From CAWBAT01 sp963810905 (GTDB taxonomy: Bacteria > Acidobacteriota > Terriglobia > Versatilivoradales > Versatilivoraceae): 64,000 nucleotides of DNA. Location of the stretch: contig CAWEPG010000018.1 of NCBI GenBank assembly GCA_963810905.1, positions 62,001 through 126,000 on the forward strand, read 5' to 3'. This document shows positions 26,903 through 36,534 of this stretch, one piece after another. Numbering within the stretch: the first letter of the stretch is position 1; each line of letters starts with the position of its first letter. The position numbers and the translations under genes were made by a program. The notes beneath the pieces were generated by a model. That model searched no databases. It had not been told where the DNA came from and saw only the letters and a program-made list of their open reading frames with translations.

Positions 26903-28627
26903 ATGCTTCTCAAGACTATGGATGGAGCTCAAGCCCTCGTTAGATGTTTGGAAAGTGAAGGTGTTGAGTACATATTTGGGCTTTCAGGTGGAGCAGCTAT
27001 CCCAATTTTTGATGCTCTGGTCACAACTAAAACCAAGATTAAGCTAATCTTGGTTCGACATGAGCAAGGGGCCGCTTTCATGGCTGACGGTTACGCGAGG
27101 GCAACAGGTAAGCCAGGAGTCGTCCTCGTGACGAGTGGCCCTGGTGCCACCAATACTCTGACTGGCATCATGACCGCACATATGGATTCGGTTCCGATGA
27201 TCGTGATTACGGGGCAAACGGTTACCTCTATGCTTGGCAAGGACGCCTTTCAAGAAGCTGATGTCTTCGGGATAACCATGCCGGTCGTCAAGCACAGCTA
27301 TCTGGTCAAGAACTCGAATGACATCCCCCGAATCATGCGAGAAGCCTTTCACATCACCAACACGGGAAGGCCTGGACCCGTACTCATAGACATACCCAAG
27401 GACATCAGCCAGGGGCCCTTTGGTGGAGACTTGCACGCTGAAATGGACTTGCCCGGTTATCGAATTGACAGTTCGTTCGACCAGTCCAAAGTCCTGAATA
27501 TTGCAGAAGCCCTGAATAAATCTAAAAAGCCCGTCATCCTCGCTGGCCATGGCGCTATTATTTCCGATGCTTCCGATGCCATCCGCAAGCTGGCGGAGAG
27601 ATTAAACGCTCCCGTGACTTCTACTCTACTAGGTAAAGGTGCATTCCCTGAATCGCACCGATTATCTCTTGGCATGCTCGGGATGCATGGAACAGCCTAT
27701 GCCAACAAAGCAGTAATTGAATGCGACCTGGTCATGTCAATTGGATCCCGATACGACGATCGTATTATTGGGCAGCCTCACCGTTTCTGCCGCAACGCAG
27801 TACGGATCCACATCGATATTGATCGAGCTGAGATTGGAAAGATGATCAAGTGTCAACACTGGTGTGTGGGTGACGCTCGAATGATTGTCGAAGAACTGAC
27901 CAAGCATGTGACCCGCCTCGACACCCAGGAATGGCTCAAGCATTTAGACGGATACAAGAAAAAATTCCCTCTCAAGTACAAAAAGCAGGGCGGCTTGAAA
28001 ATGCAGCATGTGCTGGACGAACTGAACAAGATGACCAAGGGGAAAGTCGTTATTTCAACCGATGTTGGACAGCACCAGATGTGGGCCGCCCAGTTCTGCA
28101 AGTCGGAGTCTCCCCTCAACTGGCTGAGTTCTGGAGGAGCGGGCTCGATGGGATACGGCCTTCCAGCCGCAATCGGAGCCAAATTCGGCCGGCCCAAAGA
28201 CCTGGTGGTCGCCGTGGTGGGTGATGGTGGGTTTCAAATGACTATGAACGAACTGGCAACGGCCTGTGTACACAAACTCCCCGTGAAGATCTTGGTCTTA
28301 AACAACCATTACCTGGGGATGGTGAGGCAATGGCAAGAGTTATTTTATGAGGATCGTAAGAGCGGAGTTGATCTCGAGGGAAACCCCGATTTTGCCAAGC
28401 TGGCGGATTGCTTCCCGGGCGCCAAGGGATTCACACTGAAACGTCCCGCCGATGTCCGCAAGATCCTCACGCGCGCGCTTGAATATAATGACGGTCCTTG
28501 TGTCATCAATGCCGAGTGTGTGAAGACCGATAATGTTTACCCGATGATCCCCGCAGGAAAAGCTCTGGAAGACATGTTGACCGAAGAGCCCAAAGTCCCG
28601 CAAGAAAAGCCCACTGGATCGACTTAG
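26903..28627 (+). CDS. ilvB: Acetolactate synthase, large catalytic subunit
   Basis: This thiamine-diphosphate enzyme condenses two pyruvates (or pyruvate with 2-oxobutyrate), the first common step of Val/Leu/Ile synthesis. Motifs seen are VEYIFGLSGGAAIPIFD, RHEQGAAFMADGYARATG with the catalytic Glu, GPGATNTLTGI, RPGPVLIDIPKD, the FAD-binding middle region and the ThDP motif VGDGGFQMTMNELATA...NNHYLGMVRQWQELFY. The start at 26903 (ATG CTT CTC) is preferred because GGAGG lies 11 bases upstream; a GTG at 26885 would overlap that site. The product is about 574 aa, the normal size. ilvN follows after 22 bp, making the biosynthetic feedback-regulated pair. Confidence 0.96.
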   Translation: MLLKTMDGAQALVRCLESEGVEYIFGLSGGAAIPIFDALVTTKTKIKLILVRHEQGAAFMADGYARATGKPGVVLVTSGPGATNTLTGIMTAHMDSVPMIVITGQTVTSMLGKDAFQEADVFGITMPVVKHSYLVKNSNDIPRIMREAFHITNTGRPGPVLIDIPKDISQGPFGGDLHAEMDLPGYRIDSSFDQSKVLNIAEALNKSKKPVILAGHGAIISDASDAIRKLAERLNAPVTSTLLGKGAFPESHRLSLGMLGMHGTAYANKAVIECDLVMSIGSRYDDRIIGQPHRFCRNAVRIHIDIDRAEIGKMIKCQHWCVGDARMIVEELTKHVTRLDTQEWLKHLDGYKKKFPLKYKKQGGLKMQHVLDELNKMTKGKVVISTDVGQHQMWAAQFCKSESPLNWLSSGGAGSMGYGLPAAIGAKFGRPKDLVVAVVGDGGFQMTMNELATACVHKLPVKILVLNNHYLGMVRQWQELFYEDRKSGVDLEGNPDFAKLADCFPGAKGFTLKRPADVRKILTRALEYNDGPCVINAECVKTDNVYPMIPAGKALEDMLTEEPKVPQEKPTGST

Positions 28628-28649
28628 GAGACGGAGGAACCCCAATAAT

Positions 28650-29162
28650 ATGGAAAATCTCTTGATCAGCCGTGATGACACACACACCTTGAGTGTATAT
28701 GTTTCCAACAAACCAGGGGTTTTGGCCCGAATCGCACAGGTTTTTGCCCGGAGAGGCTACAACATCGACTCCCTGGTGGTTTCGCCTTCGGTGGAAGGTA
28801 AATTCTCGCGCATGACCATTACCGCCATAGGAAACCCTGAAGGCCTGGATCAAATTATTGCCCAGGTCAACAAACTCGTTGATGTGATCCATTGTGTCGA
28901 CCACACCGGCGAAAATGCTGTGGAGAGGGAGCTGGCGCTAATCAAGATTGGCGTTAATGCAGGCGAACGGGCTGAAGCCCTTCAGGTAGCTGAGCACTTC
29001 AAGTGCAAGACTGTAGACTTGACAGAGACCTCAGTAATTTTGATGGCCACTGGAGACACCGATAAAGTCGATGCCCTGGTGAAAATGATGGGAAATTACC
29101 GGATCATCGAGCTCGTCCGGACCGGTAAAGTGGTGATGTCACGGGGGAATATTGAAACTTAA
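28650..29162 (+). CDS. ilvN: Acetolactate synthase, small regulatory subunit
   Basis: This 170-aa protein has an N-terminal ACT domain (HTLSVYVSNKPGVLARIAQV, RRGYNIDSLVVSPS, SRMTITAIG) and the conserved C-terminal domain (ERELALIKIGV, ILMATGDTDKVDALVKMM, IIELVRTGKVVMSRG). It binds the catalytic subunit, raises activity and confers valine feedback inhibition. Its length is standard for short-form IlvN/IlvH. It sits 22 bp downstream of ilvB. ilvC is not downstream here, so the pathway genes are split. Confidence 0.96.
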   Translation: MENLLISRDDTHTLSVYVSNKPGVLARIAQVFARRGYNIDSLVVSPSVEGKFSRMTITAIGNPEGLDQIIAQVNKLVDVIHCVDHTGENAVERELALIKIGVNAGERAEALQVAEHFKCKTVDLTETSVILMATGDTDKVDALVKMMGNYRIIELVRTGKVVMSRGNIET

Positions 29163-29460
29163 GGCCTAGTTTTGTTGATGCTTTGCGGCGACTGAAGCTC
29201 CAAATATTCTCGGCTCTCAAGAAGATTTAAGGGAAAGAATGATTTGTATTGAGACCGATAACTTTCAACCTTGAGTTTGCAGGGCCTTACTGAACCCTAC
29301 AAACCGGGTTGAAGGGTTGTATTGCCTCACTAAATTCGGTGCGTACCCGCCCGCGATTCCTCCCTATTCTTGGATTTCCTCTTCCTTTCTAATCAGGCGT
29401 AGTGGTAACATCCCCTCAAATCCACCAGAGTTCCATCCAATACTAAAAGGAGAAAAGACG

Positions 29461-29982
29461 ATGACGATTTTCGGGAAGAGTCTTTCGGAGTACGTGCGCT
29501 TTCAGAAGGCCATTCTCTGGTTTATCGCAATCGTTGGGTTGGGAAGGCTTGCGCTTTCCCTGGCAGGGATACCGAATGCCACAACAAAGCTAGTCAGTGT
29601 TTCAGTTGCTACCCTGTTGGGCTGGCTCTACGTCTCTTACAAGATGAACAGAAGCCCGTTTGGGAGTTACAAACAATTGTTGCCGTTGATCGCGATCCAA
29701 AACCTTACGGCCAACATTATCATTTCTGCAGCGGTTGCCCTGGCGATTTTTACAGGCAAGGGGAACATTTATACGGCTCCTGAATACAGTGGTGGCGCGG
29801 ACGGCAAAACGTGGGGGCATGCAGGCGCCCATTTGTTCTTAGCAACAATTGTTTTTTCTCTCGTCGGCTGGGGCCTTGGCTCACTCGTGCTCTTCATCGC
29901 GCGGAAGGCCTCGGCCAAAAACCAAGGGATATCGTCTCAGAGTGAAAGCAAGAGCAGAGCAGCGGGGGCGGGCACGAAATAA
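29461..29982 (+). CDS. Four-helix membrane protein of unknown function
   Basis: This 173-aa protein starts at 29461, with AGGAG about ten bases upstream. Hydrophobic segments lie near residues 17-35 (AILWFIAIVGLGRLALSLAG), 43-60, 73-95 and 125-150 (LFLATIVFSLVGWGLGSLVLF). A Gly/Tyr-rich loop (YTAPEYSGGADGKTWGHAGAH) separates the third and fourth. The C-tail is Ser/Lys-rich and cytoplasmic-like. I do not recognise the family. It has no clear operon partner; ilvN ends 298 bp upstream, and that gap contains no gene that I can support. Confidence 0.7.
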   Translation: MTIFGKSLSEYVRFQKAILWFIAIVGLGRLALSLAGIPNATTKLVSVSVATLLGWLYVSYKMNRSPFGSYKQLLPLIAIQNLTANIIISAAVALAIFTGKGNIYTAPEYSGGADGKTWGHAGAHLFLATIVFSLVGWGLGSLVLFIARKASAKNQGISSQSESKSRAAGAGTK

Positions 29983-30063
29983 GTGTGACAAAACCATGCC
30001 TGGAGTTGGATCGTGCTCTTTTCTCCTCCCGGCACTTTGAGCTCACTTTTGTGATCCGAATTT

Positions 30064-30207
30064 TTAACTGATTCCCTCTGGCGGTGGTGATTCACGGGCA
30101 TCACGTCCTCCAAAATAGAGGTAGAGTGTCAGAAGCACGATCAAAGTAAGCAGCGTAGCCGAAACCAGACCTCCAATAATCACCACCGCCAACAGCTTTT
30201 GAACCTC
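30064..30207 (-). pseudogene. C-terminal remnant of a CusA/CzcA-type RND efflux pump
   Basis: A 47-codon frame ending at TAA 30064-30066 reads EVQKLLAVVIIGGLVSATL, then a hydrophobic helix and LYLYFGGRDARE. This is the characteristic last membrane segment of heavy-metal RND transporters (family pattern GAEVQRPLATVVIGGL). Immediately upstream in the same frame is a TAG, and no RND sequence precedes it. Only the terminal 47 of about 1,040 residues therefore remain. This is a deletion scar, and the partner membrane-fusion and outer-membrane genes are absent. Confidence 0.75.
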
Positions 30208-30460
30208 CTACCCGATTCTGCTTGAAAGTGCCATTGGAAGCAAAGGGAGCGTGAATTAAGCTTCCCTGGCCAACCATTTACCTCAAGAGAAATAGTCACA
30301 AGCTGCCCTGAAAGCTCCTAAGACTGGCATCTTGAGTCAAGAATGAGGCCAATGGGAAATTGTTCAAAGAGTTCAAAAGAAGGGTTCCAGTGAAAGGATA
30401 TCAATGATGCAGACAGGAGTGCATTTTCCCTCTTCCCTAGACGCAAAGGATTTGGACCAC

Positions 30461-30697
30461 CTAGCCTGTCCATTCAATGGTTCTGCCTGGATTTGTGGTT
30501 TTGGAAAGGCGAGTCAGCGAATCGATGGCTCGCACCGCCTCATGATGACTCGCATAGACGATTCCGAGTTCTTTGCTCGAAACCATTCTCGGCCCCTCGT
30601 ATAATGCTTCGGACAAAATGAAGCCGCCGTACTTGATCTGGATCTCAAATTTGATGCGATCATATCTCCGAGTCAATTGAGTCTTTTGTACGTCCAT
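30461..30697 (-). CDS. Hypothetical small protein
   Basis: This 78-aa frame is basic at the N-terminus (QLTRRYDRIKFEIQIKYGGF) and continues as a short alpha/beta-like sequence (RMVSSKELGIVYASHHEAVRAIDSLTR). It is not recognised. No good ribosome-binding site precedes the ATG. It is isolated between the RND remnant and the ECF sigma gene on the other strand. It is supported only by uninterrupted length and a plausible amino-acid pattern. Confidence 0.4.
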   Translation of the reverse strand: MDVQKTQLTRRYDRIKFEIQIKYGGFILSEALYEGPRMVSSKELGIVYASHHEAVRAIDSLTRLSKTTNPGRTIEWTG

Positions 30698-30939
30698 GGT
30701 CGTTTTCTAACCTGAGTGGAGTTCCCCTGAAGTGGCCCAATCCAGCCAGCGGATGATAAAAGAATAGAACTTGCCTATTCGTCCAGCAACTGTAAATTCG
30801 ATTTTACAAGTCGATCTATTCGCCAGTGAAAAGCTGTTTAGGGCTTCCCATCGAGACCCGGAATATAATGAGTTAGAAACAATAACAGAAAAAGGTTCTG
30901 ATTTTTAGGAACTTTTCTGCTTCCTGAAATGAATAAGGA

Positions 30940-31581
30940 ATGTTGACCGAATTCGAGTCCGTGACTGGAAAGATGGCACCCTCTAATCCACTGAGTCCAG
31001 AAGTCGAACTGCTACAGCGCATGCAAAAGGGGGATGAGGACGCGTTTGCGGTCTTGTATCGCCGGTGGCAGGGTGGAATTTATCGTTTTGTTCTACAGAT
31101 GAGCGGAAGCGAATCGATCGCAGAAGATGTGACACAAGAAGTCTTCTTGACTTTGATGCGGGAGCCGGCACGTTTTGATCCAAATCGAGGTGCGCTTTCC
31201 TCTTATCTCTTCGGTATTTCCAGGAATCTGATCCTGCAAGCTTTCAATAAAGGACGACTGCTCGTCCCTTTAGAAGAAGGGGACTCTCTTGAAATCCTCT
31301 TCGACCCTAGCGACCCGCTTGGCGATTTGACACGACAGGAAGGTATTGCAGCAGTTCGTCAAGCCGTGCTCGCACTGCCGCCTCATTACCGTGAGGCTGT
31401 CGTGCTTTGTGATTTGGAGGAACTCAGTTACGAGGAAGCCGCAGAAGTCAGTGAGTGTGCAGTGGGGACGATCCGCTCCCGACTGAATCGAGCTCATGCT
31501 TTGCTTCTTGAGCGGTTGAAAAAACTAAAAGGGGTCCGCTCTGGTCCCGCAGACCATCGAGTGGTAAGGAGTTTGGTATGA
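30940..31581 (+). CDS. ECF-type RNA polymerase sigma factor
   Basis: This 213-aa sigma-70 ECF factor has region 2 at about 25-95 (DEDAFAVLYRRWQGGIYRFV, AEDVTQEVFLTLM, SSYLFGISRNLI) and region 4 at about 140-190 (LPPHYREAVVLCDLEELSYEE, then VGTIRSRLNRAH). Unlike the broken copy at 10.5 kb, the recognition helix is complete. The ATG at 30940 is used; the Met at 30973 is another option. The stop overlaps the next gene's ATG (ATGA at 31578). This translationally coupled sigma/anti-sigma layout implies release on an envelope signal and self-activation. Confidence 0.93.
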   Translation: MLTEFESVTGKMAPSNPLSPEVELLQRMQKGDEDAFAVLYRRWQGGIYRFVLQMSGSESIAEDVTQEVFLTLMREPARFDPNRGALSSYLFGISRNLILQAFNKGRLLVPLEEGDSLEILFDPSDPLGDLTRQEGIAAVRQAVLALPPHYREAVVLCDLEELSYEEAAEVSECAVGTIRSRLNRAHALLLERLKKLKGVRSGPADHRVVRSLV

Positions 31582-32459
31582 ATTGTCAGGAATTCGAAAA
31601 CCTTGTTCATGCTCTGGCTTCAAGTCGGCTTCCGAACGCGGCACAGCAAGCACGAGGTCTCGCGCACGCAGAGAGTTGTTCGGCGTGCTTGACTCGACTC
31701 CAAAATGAACGCGTCTTGGCAACCGGGCTTAGCGCCCTCGCGGCAGAAACTCGGGAGAAGCAAGCCCCCGCCAGGATCGAGGATGCTTTGCTTGTCGCAT
31801 TTCGTGGATCCAAAAATCGTGCCAGTCCGGAAGCCAAGCTGGCTGTTCCATCCCACTCCACTGATGGAAACCCTACAAATTTGTTTTCCGGCACTCGAGC
31901 AGGTCATGCGAATCGCCGGGCATGGATTATCGGGGCCGCCGCTTCCACTCTGTTACTGGCAGGGGTTGGATTCATGCATTGGCGTGACTGGTTCGCCCAA
32001 CGGGCATCTTCTCAGTCTCCAAGAGTGAATGTCCTCCAGGCCCCCCCGGCCTCGACTCCTTTAGGCCAATTCTCAGAGGTTCCACGGAATCTTACCGCTG
32101 CGTCGGCGGCCATTCCAAAGGTTAAGAAGGGCAGCCTCACCGGAAAGACTCACCATTCCAGCGATCAGGGAAATGTGAAGCGTAAACCGGATTCAACTTT
32201 GGAAGAAGAAATCGGACCGCGCGAAATAGATACTCGCTTTCTTCCTTTGATGGCAGCTAGTCCCTTGGAGCCAACAGAATCGGGGCATCTGATTCGCGTG
32301 AATCTACCCCGTTCTACTATGGGAAGATTCGGCTTCCCAATCAGTTCCGAAAAAATTGAGGAACCCGTGAAAGCCGATGTCCTGATTGGAGAAGATGGAG
32401 TGGCAAGAGCCATCCGTTTCGTTTACACGGCTGAGGCGCTGCCGAACCCTGGCCGGTAG
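31578..32459 (+). CDS. Zinc-finger anti-sigma factor with one membrane helix
   Basis: This 293-aa protein starts in an ATGA overlap with the sigma gene. The N-terminal part contains the ZAS motif H-x3-C-x2-C (HAESCSACL, about residues 30-38) that binds cognate ECF factors. One membrane helix lies near 115-131 (WIIGAAASTLLLAGVGFMHW). The remaining 150 residues are outside and low in known motifs, ending with a small conserved-looking segment (VKADVLIGEDGVARAIRFV). It should hold the sigma factor inactive at the membrane until an extracytoplasmic signal. The signal and protease are unknown. Confidence 0.87.
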   Translation: MNCQEFENLVHALASSRLPNAAQQARGLAHAESCSACLTRLQNERVLATGLSALAAETREKQAPARIEDALLVAFRGSKNRASPEAKLAVPSHSTDGNPTNLFSGTRAGHANRRAWIIGAAASTLLLAGVGFMHWRDWFAQRASSQSPRVNVLQAPPASTPLGQFSEVPRNLTAASAAIPKVKKGSLTGKTHHSSDQGNVKRKPDSTLEEEIGPREIDTRFLPLMAASPLEPTESGHLIRVNLPRSTMGRFGFPISSEKIEEPVKADVLIGEDGVARAIRFVYTAEALPNPGR

Positions 32460-32570
32460 AGGGCTCGCGGCTTAAGCTGACTAGAATACAGCCAAACGCC
32501 TTTGGGTTTCTCTATTAGGAATAAGACTTTTGATCATAGATAATTCAATTCAAATGAAAAAGGAGATTTC

Positions 32571-33596
32571 ATGAAAAATTCAATATTTAATATGGGGGTC
32601 ATCGCTCTTTTCTACTTTGCCTTGATTCCATCTGAGCGGGCATTGTCCCAACAGCAGTCAAAAAATAGAGCAATCACCCCCGAAGAAAGTGATGTTCTTG
32701 TCACAACTTCAGCGGTGGCGGTCCCGATTCCACCCCCGGGCGCCGAAGGAACAGTCATGATCGGAGGCGGTATTGGTGCGGGAAGCCCGGGAGCAGGAAC
32801 GTTCCAGTTTGCCGTCGGCGACGTAGGCCTGGATATTGCAGCAAAACCTGTGAAGGGAGCTCCATATTCCGCTGAGGCCACGACGGAAACCGTCCAGACA
32901 CTCAGTGACGGGAACCGGATTCAGCAAAAACAGAGTTCCATGGTTTATCGGGATAGTGAAGGAAGGACCCGTCGCGAACACACCGTCGGCCCCATTTTCC
33001 CCCTGGCAGGCGGAGACGAGCCCCCCCAAATGATCTTTATCAATGACCCGGTCGCTGCCGTGAGCTACGTCCTTAATCCAAAGGACCACACGGCCAATAA
33101 GATTGTACTCCCTTCCGGAATGAAACCTCCTACGACTCTGGCTAGTGGGGCAAGCGGAACCGTTAAGCCTGCAAAGGATGTGACCTTCGAAAAGAAAGTG
33201 ATTGGCTCGGGACCTGAAGGGCCGTTCTTCTTCCAAAATTTCCGCGCACAACTTGATGCCAAGCCGGAAACGGAACCTCTCGGAAAACGCATCATTGAAG
33301 GAATCGAGGCTGAAGGGACCCGTTCGATCTTGACGATTCCGGCGGGACAAATCGGGAATGAACAACCCATCCAAATTGTTTCCGAACGTTGGTATTCATT
33401 AGAACTTGAGACTGTGATTCTTTCAAAGCACTCGGATCCGCGTTTTGCGGAAACCACTTATCGGCTCACCGGCATCAGTCGCAGCGAACCCTCCAAGTCT
33501 CTATTCGAAGTTCCAGCCGACTACACTGTCAACGAAGGCACGCCTGGCGTGCCCGTATTCGGATATCGCAAGAGAATCGTCACAGGGAACAACTGA
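32571..33596 (+). CDS. Hypothetical secreted protein downstream of the sigma/anti-sigma pair
   Basis: This 341-aa protein starts after a strong AAGGAG site. It has a Sec signal peptide (residues 1-26, ending ERALSQQ). A Gly-rich loop (MIGGGIGAGSPGAG) and three beta-rich segments follow. Lines such as YRDSEGRTRREHTVGP, INDPVAAVSYVLNPKDHTA and LETVILSKHSDPRFAETTYRL are typical of a family of secreted acidobacterial proteins encoded beside ECF sigma operons. No catalytic motif is recognised. The position 111 bp after the anti-sigma gene on the same strand suggests it belongs to the same regulon. Confidence 0.75.
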   Translation: MKNSIFNMGVIALFYFALIPSERALSQQQSKNRAITPEESDVLVTTSAVAVPIPPPGAEGTVMIGGGIGAGSPGAGTFQFAVGDVGLDIAAKPVKGAPYSAEATTETVQTLSDGNRIQQKQSSMVYRDSEGRTRREHTVGPIFPLAGGDEPPQMIFINDPVAAVSYVLNPKDHTANKIVLPSGMKPPTTLASGASGTVKPAKDVTFEKKVIGSGPEGPFFFQNFRAQLDAKPETEPLGKRIIEGIEAEGTRSILTIPAGQIGNEQPIQIVSERWYSLELETVILSKHSDPRFAETTYRLTGISRSEPSKSLFEVPADYTVNEGTPGVPVFGYRKRIVTGNN

Positions 33597-33796
33597 TGGC
33601 AGCTCCCCTCACCTAAAGCAGAACATAAACAGCTGAACCTCGGCTGGCGTGGAGCTGCCAAGAAGGCTAGGGATTGAATTGAGAAGACCGGACAAAGCAA
33701 TTCCGCATTCCCCATCGTTCCTGTTCATTTAGGGTGGGGACAAGCTTTCAATTCTGGGGGAAAATTTGGCAAATGGAAGCTAAACAATGAGGTATC

Positions 33797-34717
33797 CTAT
33801 TTTTTTCTGGTTTCCGCTCCTCTCTGCCCGTCCTTCTTCGGACCCTGAAGGGAATAATCGCTGAGATCAGGTTTGCCGGCCTGTTCCCAAGCTGCCGTAA
33901 TCATTGCCGCAACGGCCGTGATCGACACATTCAACTGGTCCACCAGGATTGAACCCGCCATCGCAAAGAACGTGTCGTAGTAACCTTCGTCATAGTCCCT
34001 GCGGTTTGCAGCGGCTTTTTTGTCCGCTTTCAAGACGAGATCCGCCTGCAGGAAGCTTTTCAACAACGAATCAAAAATAAAGTCGCGAGGATTTGAAATC
34101 GGAAATATTGGCGCAGGCCGGATATTCAATCGGTCTCGATAATGCAGAAGGAGGTCCGATTCAAAACGAAAGTGCAGACCGCTTTGCCCGGTCAATTGGC
34201 CATTATAATTGCTGATAGCGTGAAAGGGAACTTGGGCATCGCTCACGTAATGCGCAATCACCGCGGCGAAGAATTGAACCTCATCTCGGGAAAAATGATT
34301 CCGTTCTTCATGATATTGCCGGAATGCTCCGACCAGCTGATCAAAAACCTGAGCCGTCCTCCATGGCAATAAACCTTCCTTTTGAATTTTCTCCGGACCG
34401 AACTTTCGCATTGCCATTTGGTAGTCTCGAGGCAATTCATCAAAAGGATAGCTGCCAAAAGCGTCCAAATCGAGAAAATGGCGAGTCGCCTCCTCCTCAA
34501 ATCCGGCCATACGCCAAAGATCAGGGTCTATCGAATGCTCGACCACAAAGGCCCGATGCCTCTCGAAGAAGGGTCGTATCGGAACTGGAAGAAGGGAGAG
34601 AGCCTCCCCGGTAATGAAACGGTGTCCGTCATTTCCCCAGCCCAACAAGGGTTGCCCCTTGAACTGCAAGAGGAAAAAAACGGATGAAACCAGGAACATT
34701 CTTCGAAGAGGGCGCAT
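33797..34717 (-). CDS. Secreted zinc-dependent phospholipase C / S1-P1 nuclease fold protein
   Basis: This 306-aa protein has a signal peptide of about 26 residues. The mature chain would begin with Trp (WGNDGHRFITGEAL), the hallmark of this trinuclear-zinc fold, in which the N-terminal Trp amine ligates metal. Other ligand-type motifs are RHFLDLDAFG, FAAVIAHYVSDAQVPFHA and YNGQLTGQSGLHFRFESDLL. Members cleave phosphodiesters in lipids or single-stranded nucleic acids, and the exact substrate cannot be assigned from sequence. It lies downstream of no obvious partner; the ABC exporter behind it is separately started. Confidence 0.87.
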   Translation of the reverse strand: MRPLRRMFLVSSVFFLLQFKGQPLLGWGNDGHRFITGEALSLLPVPIRPFFERHRAFVVEHSIDPDLWRMAGFEEEATRHFLDLDAFGSYPFDELPRDYQMAMRKFGPEKIQKEGLLPWRTAQVFDQLVGAFRQYHEERNHFSRDEVQFFAAVIAHYVSDAQVPFHAISNYNGQLTGQSGLHFRFESDLLLHYRDRLNIRPAPIFPISNPRDFIFDSLLKSFLQADLVLKADKKAAANRRDYDEGYYDTFFAMAGSILVDQLNVSITAVAAMITAAWEQAGKPDLSDYSLQGPKKDGQRGAETRKK

Positions 34718-34773
34718 TGGATCCTTCTGTCGATTTTCATGCTGGGGGGACTATGAGCGTTGTATTTTCTGAC

Positions 34774-36534
34774 TTAACCGAGGACTCCGTTCATTTCCCG
34801 TTCTCCAATTTGCTGGCGCCACATGGCATAATAGAGCCCTTTCAATTCCAGTAGTTCATCGTGCCCTCCGGACTCCACGATTCTCCCTTTCTCCAGGACA
34901 TAGATCCGTTCGGCATGGAGGACTGTAGATAGCCGGTGGGCAATGAGGATGTTGATCATTTCTCGTTGCTTTGAGATCTCCCGGATGGTTTCGCTAATCT
35001 CATCCTCAGTCAGAGAATCCAGAGACGAGGTTGCTTCATCAAAGACGAGCAAATTCGGCTTTCGGAGCAAAGCGCGTGCAATGGATAATCGCTGTTTCTC
35101 GCCACCGGAGACTTTCACACCTCCCTCTCCGATAACCGTGTCCAGTCCCTTGTCGGCCCTTGCCAAAAGACTCTGGCAGGCAGCTTTCTCCAAAACCTCC
35201 AGGCACTCGAGATCGCTGGCATTAGGATTTACAAAGAGTAGGTTCTCCCGGATTGATCCGGAAAAAAGCTGGGTGTCCTGAGTGACGAATCCTATTCTAT
35301 TTCGGAGGTTTTCCAAATCGACTTCGTTCGACGGAATTCCGTTGTAGAAGATTGTTCCCTCTTGTGGTACGTAAAGACCGACTAGCAACTTGACGAGTGT
35401 GGTTTTGCCTGCGCCGGAGGGTCCTACAAACGCAATCGTTTCTCCTCGCTCAACCGCAAACGAGATTTCCTCTAAGGCTCGCCTCGTGGCCGACCGGTGC
35501 TGGAAGCTTACCTTGGAAAATTCCAGTTGGCGGATGTCTGACAGGACCACCGGGCTGACCGGTATCGGATCCTTGGGAGTGTTCATGATCTCTTCAAAAT
35601 TGTTGAGTGAGACCTCTGCCTCGCGGTAGGTATTGATAACACTTCCCAGTTCCTGGAGGGGTCCAAAAATAAAAAAGCTGTAAATCCATAGAGCGAAAAA
35701 CTCTCCAACGGTTATTTGCCTGGCGAATATCAAGTAAAGCATCATAAAAAGAATGCTATTCCTCAGGAAATTGACCGAGGTCCCTTGAATAAAACTCAAG
35801 CTTCGAAGGTATCGCACCTTTTTCAATTCCAGGGCAAGAATTTTGCCAGTCGTGTTATTGAGGCGACGGATTTCCTGCTGAGCCAACCCGAGGCTCTTGA
35901 CTAATTCGATATTGCGCAAGGATTCGGTCGTCGCGCCGGCCAATGCTGTGGTCTCGGTTACGATGACCTTTTGGATTTTTTTGATCTTCTTGCTGAGGAC
36001 CGAACTGAGAATTCCTAGCAAAGGGACCGTCATAAAATAGACAGGGGCAATGGCCCAATGGACGCTCAATGCATATCCCATAACAAAAACTACGCCGACC
36101 AGAGTTGTAAAAACGACATTGATGGCCACACTGATCAACTTCTCAACATCCGCGCGGACCTTTTGCAGTTTACCGAGCGTCTCCCCGCTCCGTTGATCTT
36201 CGAATACACTATAAGGCAACTCGAGGGAATGCCTCAGACCGTCTGTATAGATTTGAGCGCCTAAGCGCTGGGTGATGACATTAATATAATAGTCCTGAAA
36301 ATTTTTGGCTACCCGGGAGACAAAGGCAACCCCAATGGCGGCTGCCAGCAGGAGACTGACTCCCCGGAAAAATTCCATTGTCGTGTAATCCTGGTAGCGG
36401 GTGGCATATTGGTCAATGATGTGACGAAAGATCCAGGGGTCAAGCAAAGAAAAAATCTGATTGATCGCAGCCAGTACAAGAGCCAAAACCACAAGTTTCC
36501 AATAACACTTCAAATAGGCAATAAGGCATTTCAT
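34774..36534 (-). CDS. ABC exporter, fused permease and ATPase
   Basis: This half-size exporter of about 586 aa starts at the internal Met (MKCLIAYLKCYWKLVV). An open frame reaches 36570, but the extra residues look non-homologous. Six membrane helices fill the first 310 residues. The ATPase has VGPSGAGKTTLVKLL (Walker A), FVTQDTQLFSGSIRENL (Q-loop), VSGGEKQRLSIARALL (signature), LLVFDEATSSLDS (Walker B) and IAHRLSTV (H-loop). It is a homodimer-type lipid/drug exporter related to MsbA. No second subunit or substrate gene is adjacent. Confidence 0.92.
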   Translation of the reverse strand: MKCLIAYLKCYWKLVVLALVLAAINQIFSLLDPWIFRHIIDQYATRYQDYTTMEFFRGVSLLLAAAIGVAFVSRVAKNFQDYYINVITQRLGAQIYTDGLRHSLELPYSVFEDQRSGETLGKLQKVRADVEKLISVAINVVFTTLVGVVFVMGYALSVHWAIAPVYFMTVPLLGILSSVLSKKIKKIQKVIVTETTALAGATTESLRNIELVKSLGLAQQEIRRLNNTTGKILALELKKVRYLRSLSFIQGTSVNFLRNSILFMMLYLIFARQITVGEFFALWIYSFFIFGPLQELGSVINTYREAEVSLNNFEEIMNTPKDPIPVSPVVLSDIRQLEFSKVSFQHRSATRRALEEISFAVERGETIAFVGPSGAGKTTLVKLLVGLYVPQEGTIFYNGIPSNEVDLENLRNRIGFVTQDTQLFSGSIRENLLFVNPNASDLECLEVLEKAACQSLLARADKGLDTVIGEGGVKVSGGEKQRLSIARALLRKPNLLVFDEATSSLDSLTEDEISETIREISKQREMINILIAHRLSTVLHAERIYVLEKGRIVESGGHDELLELKGLYYAMWRQQIGEREMNGVLG

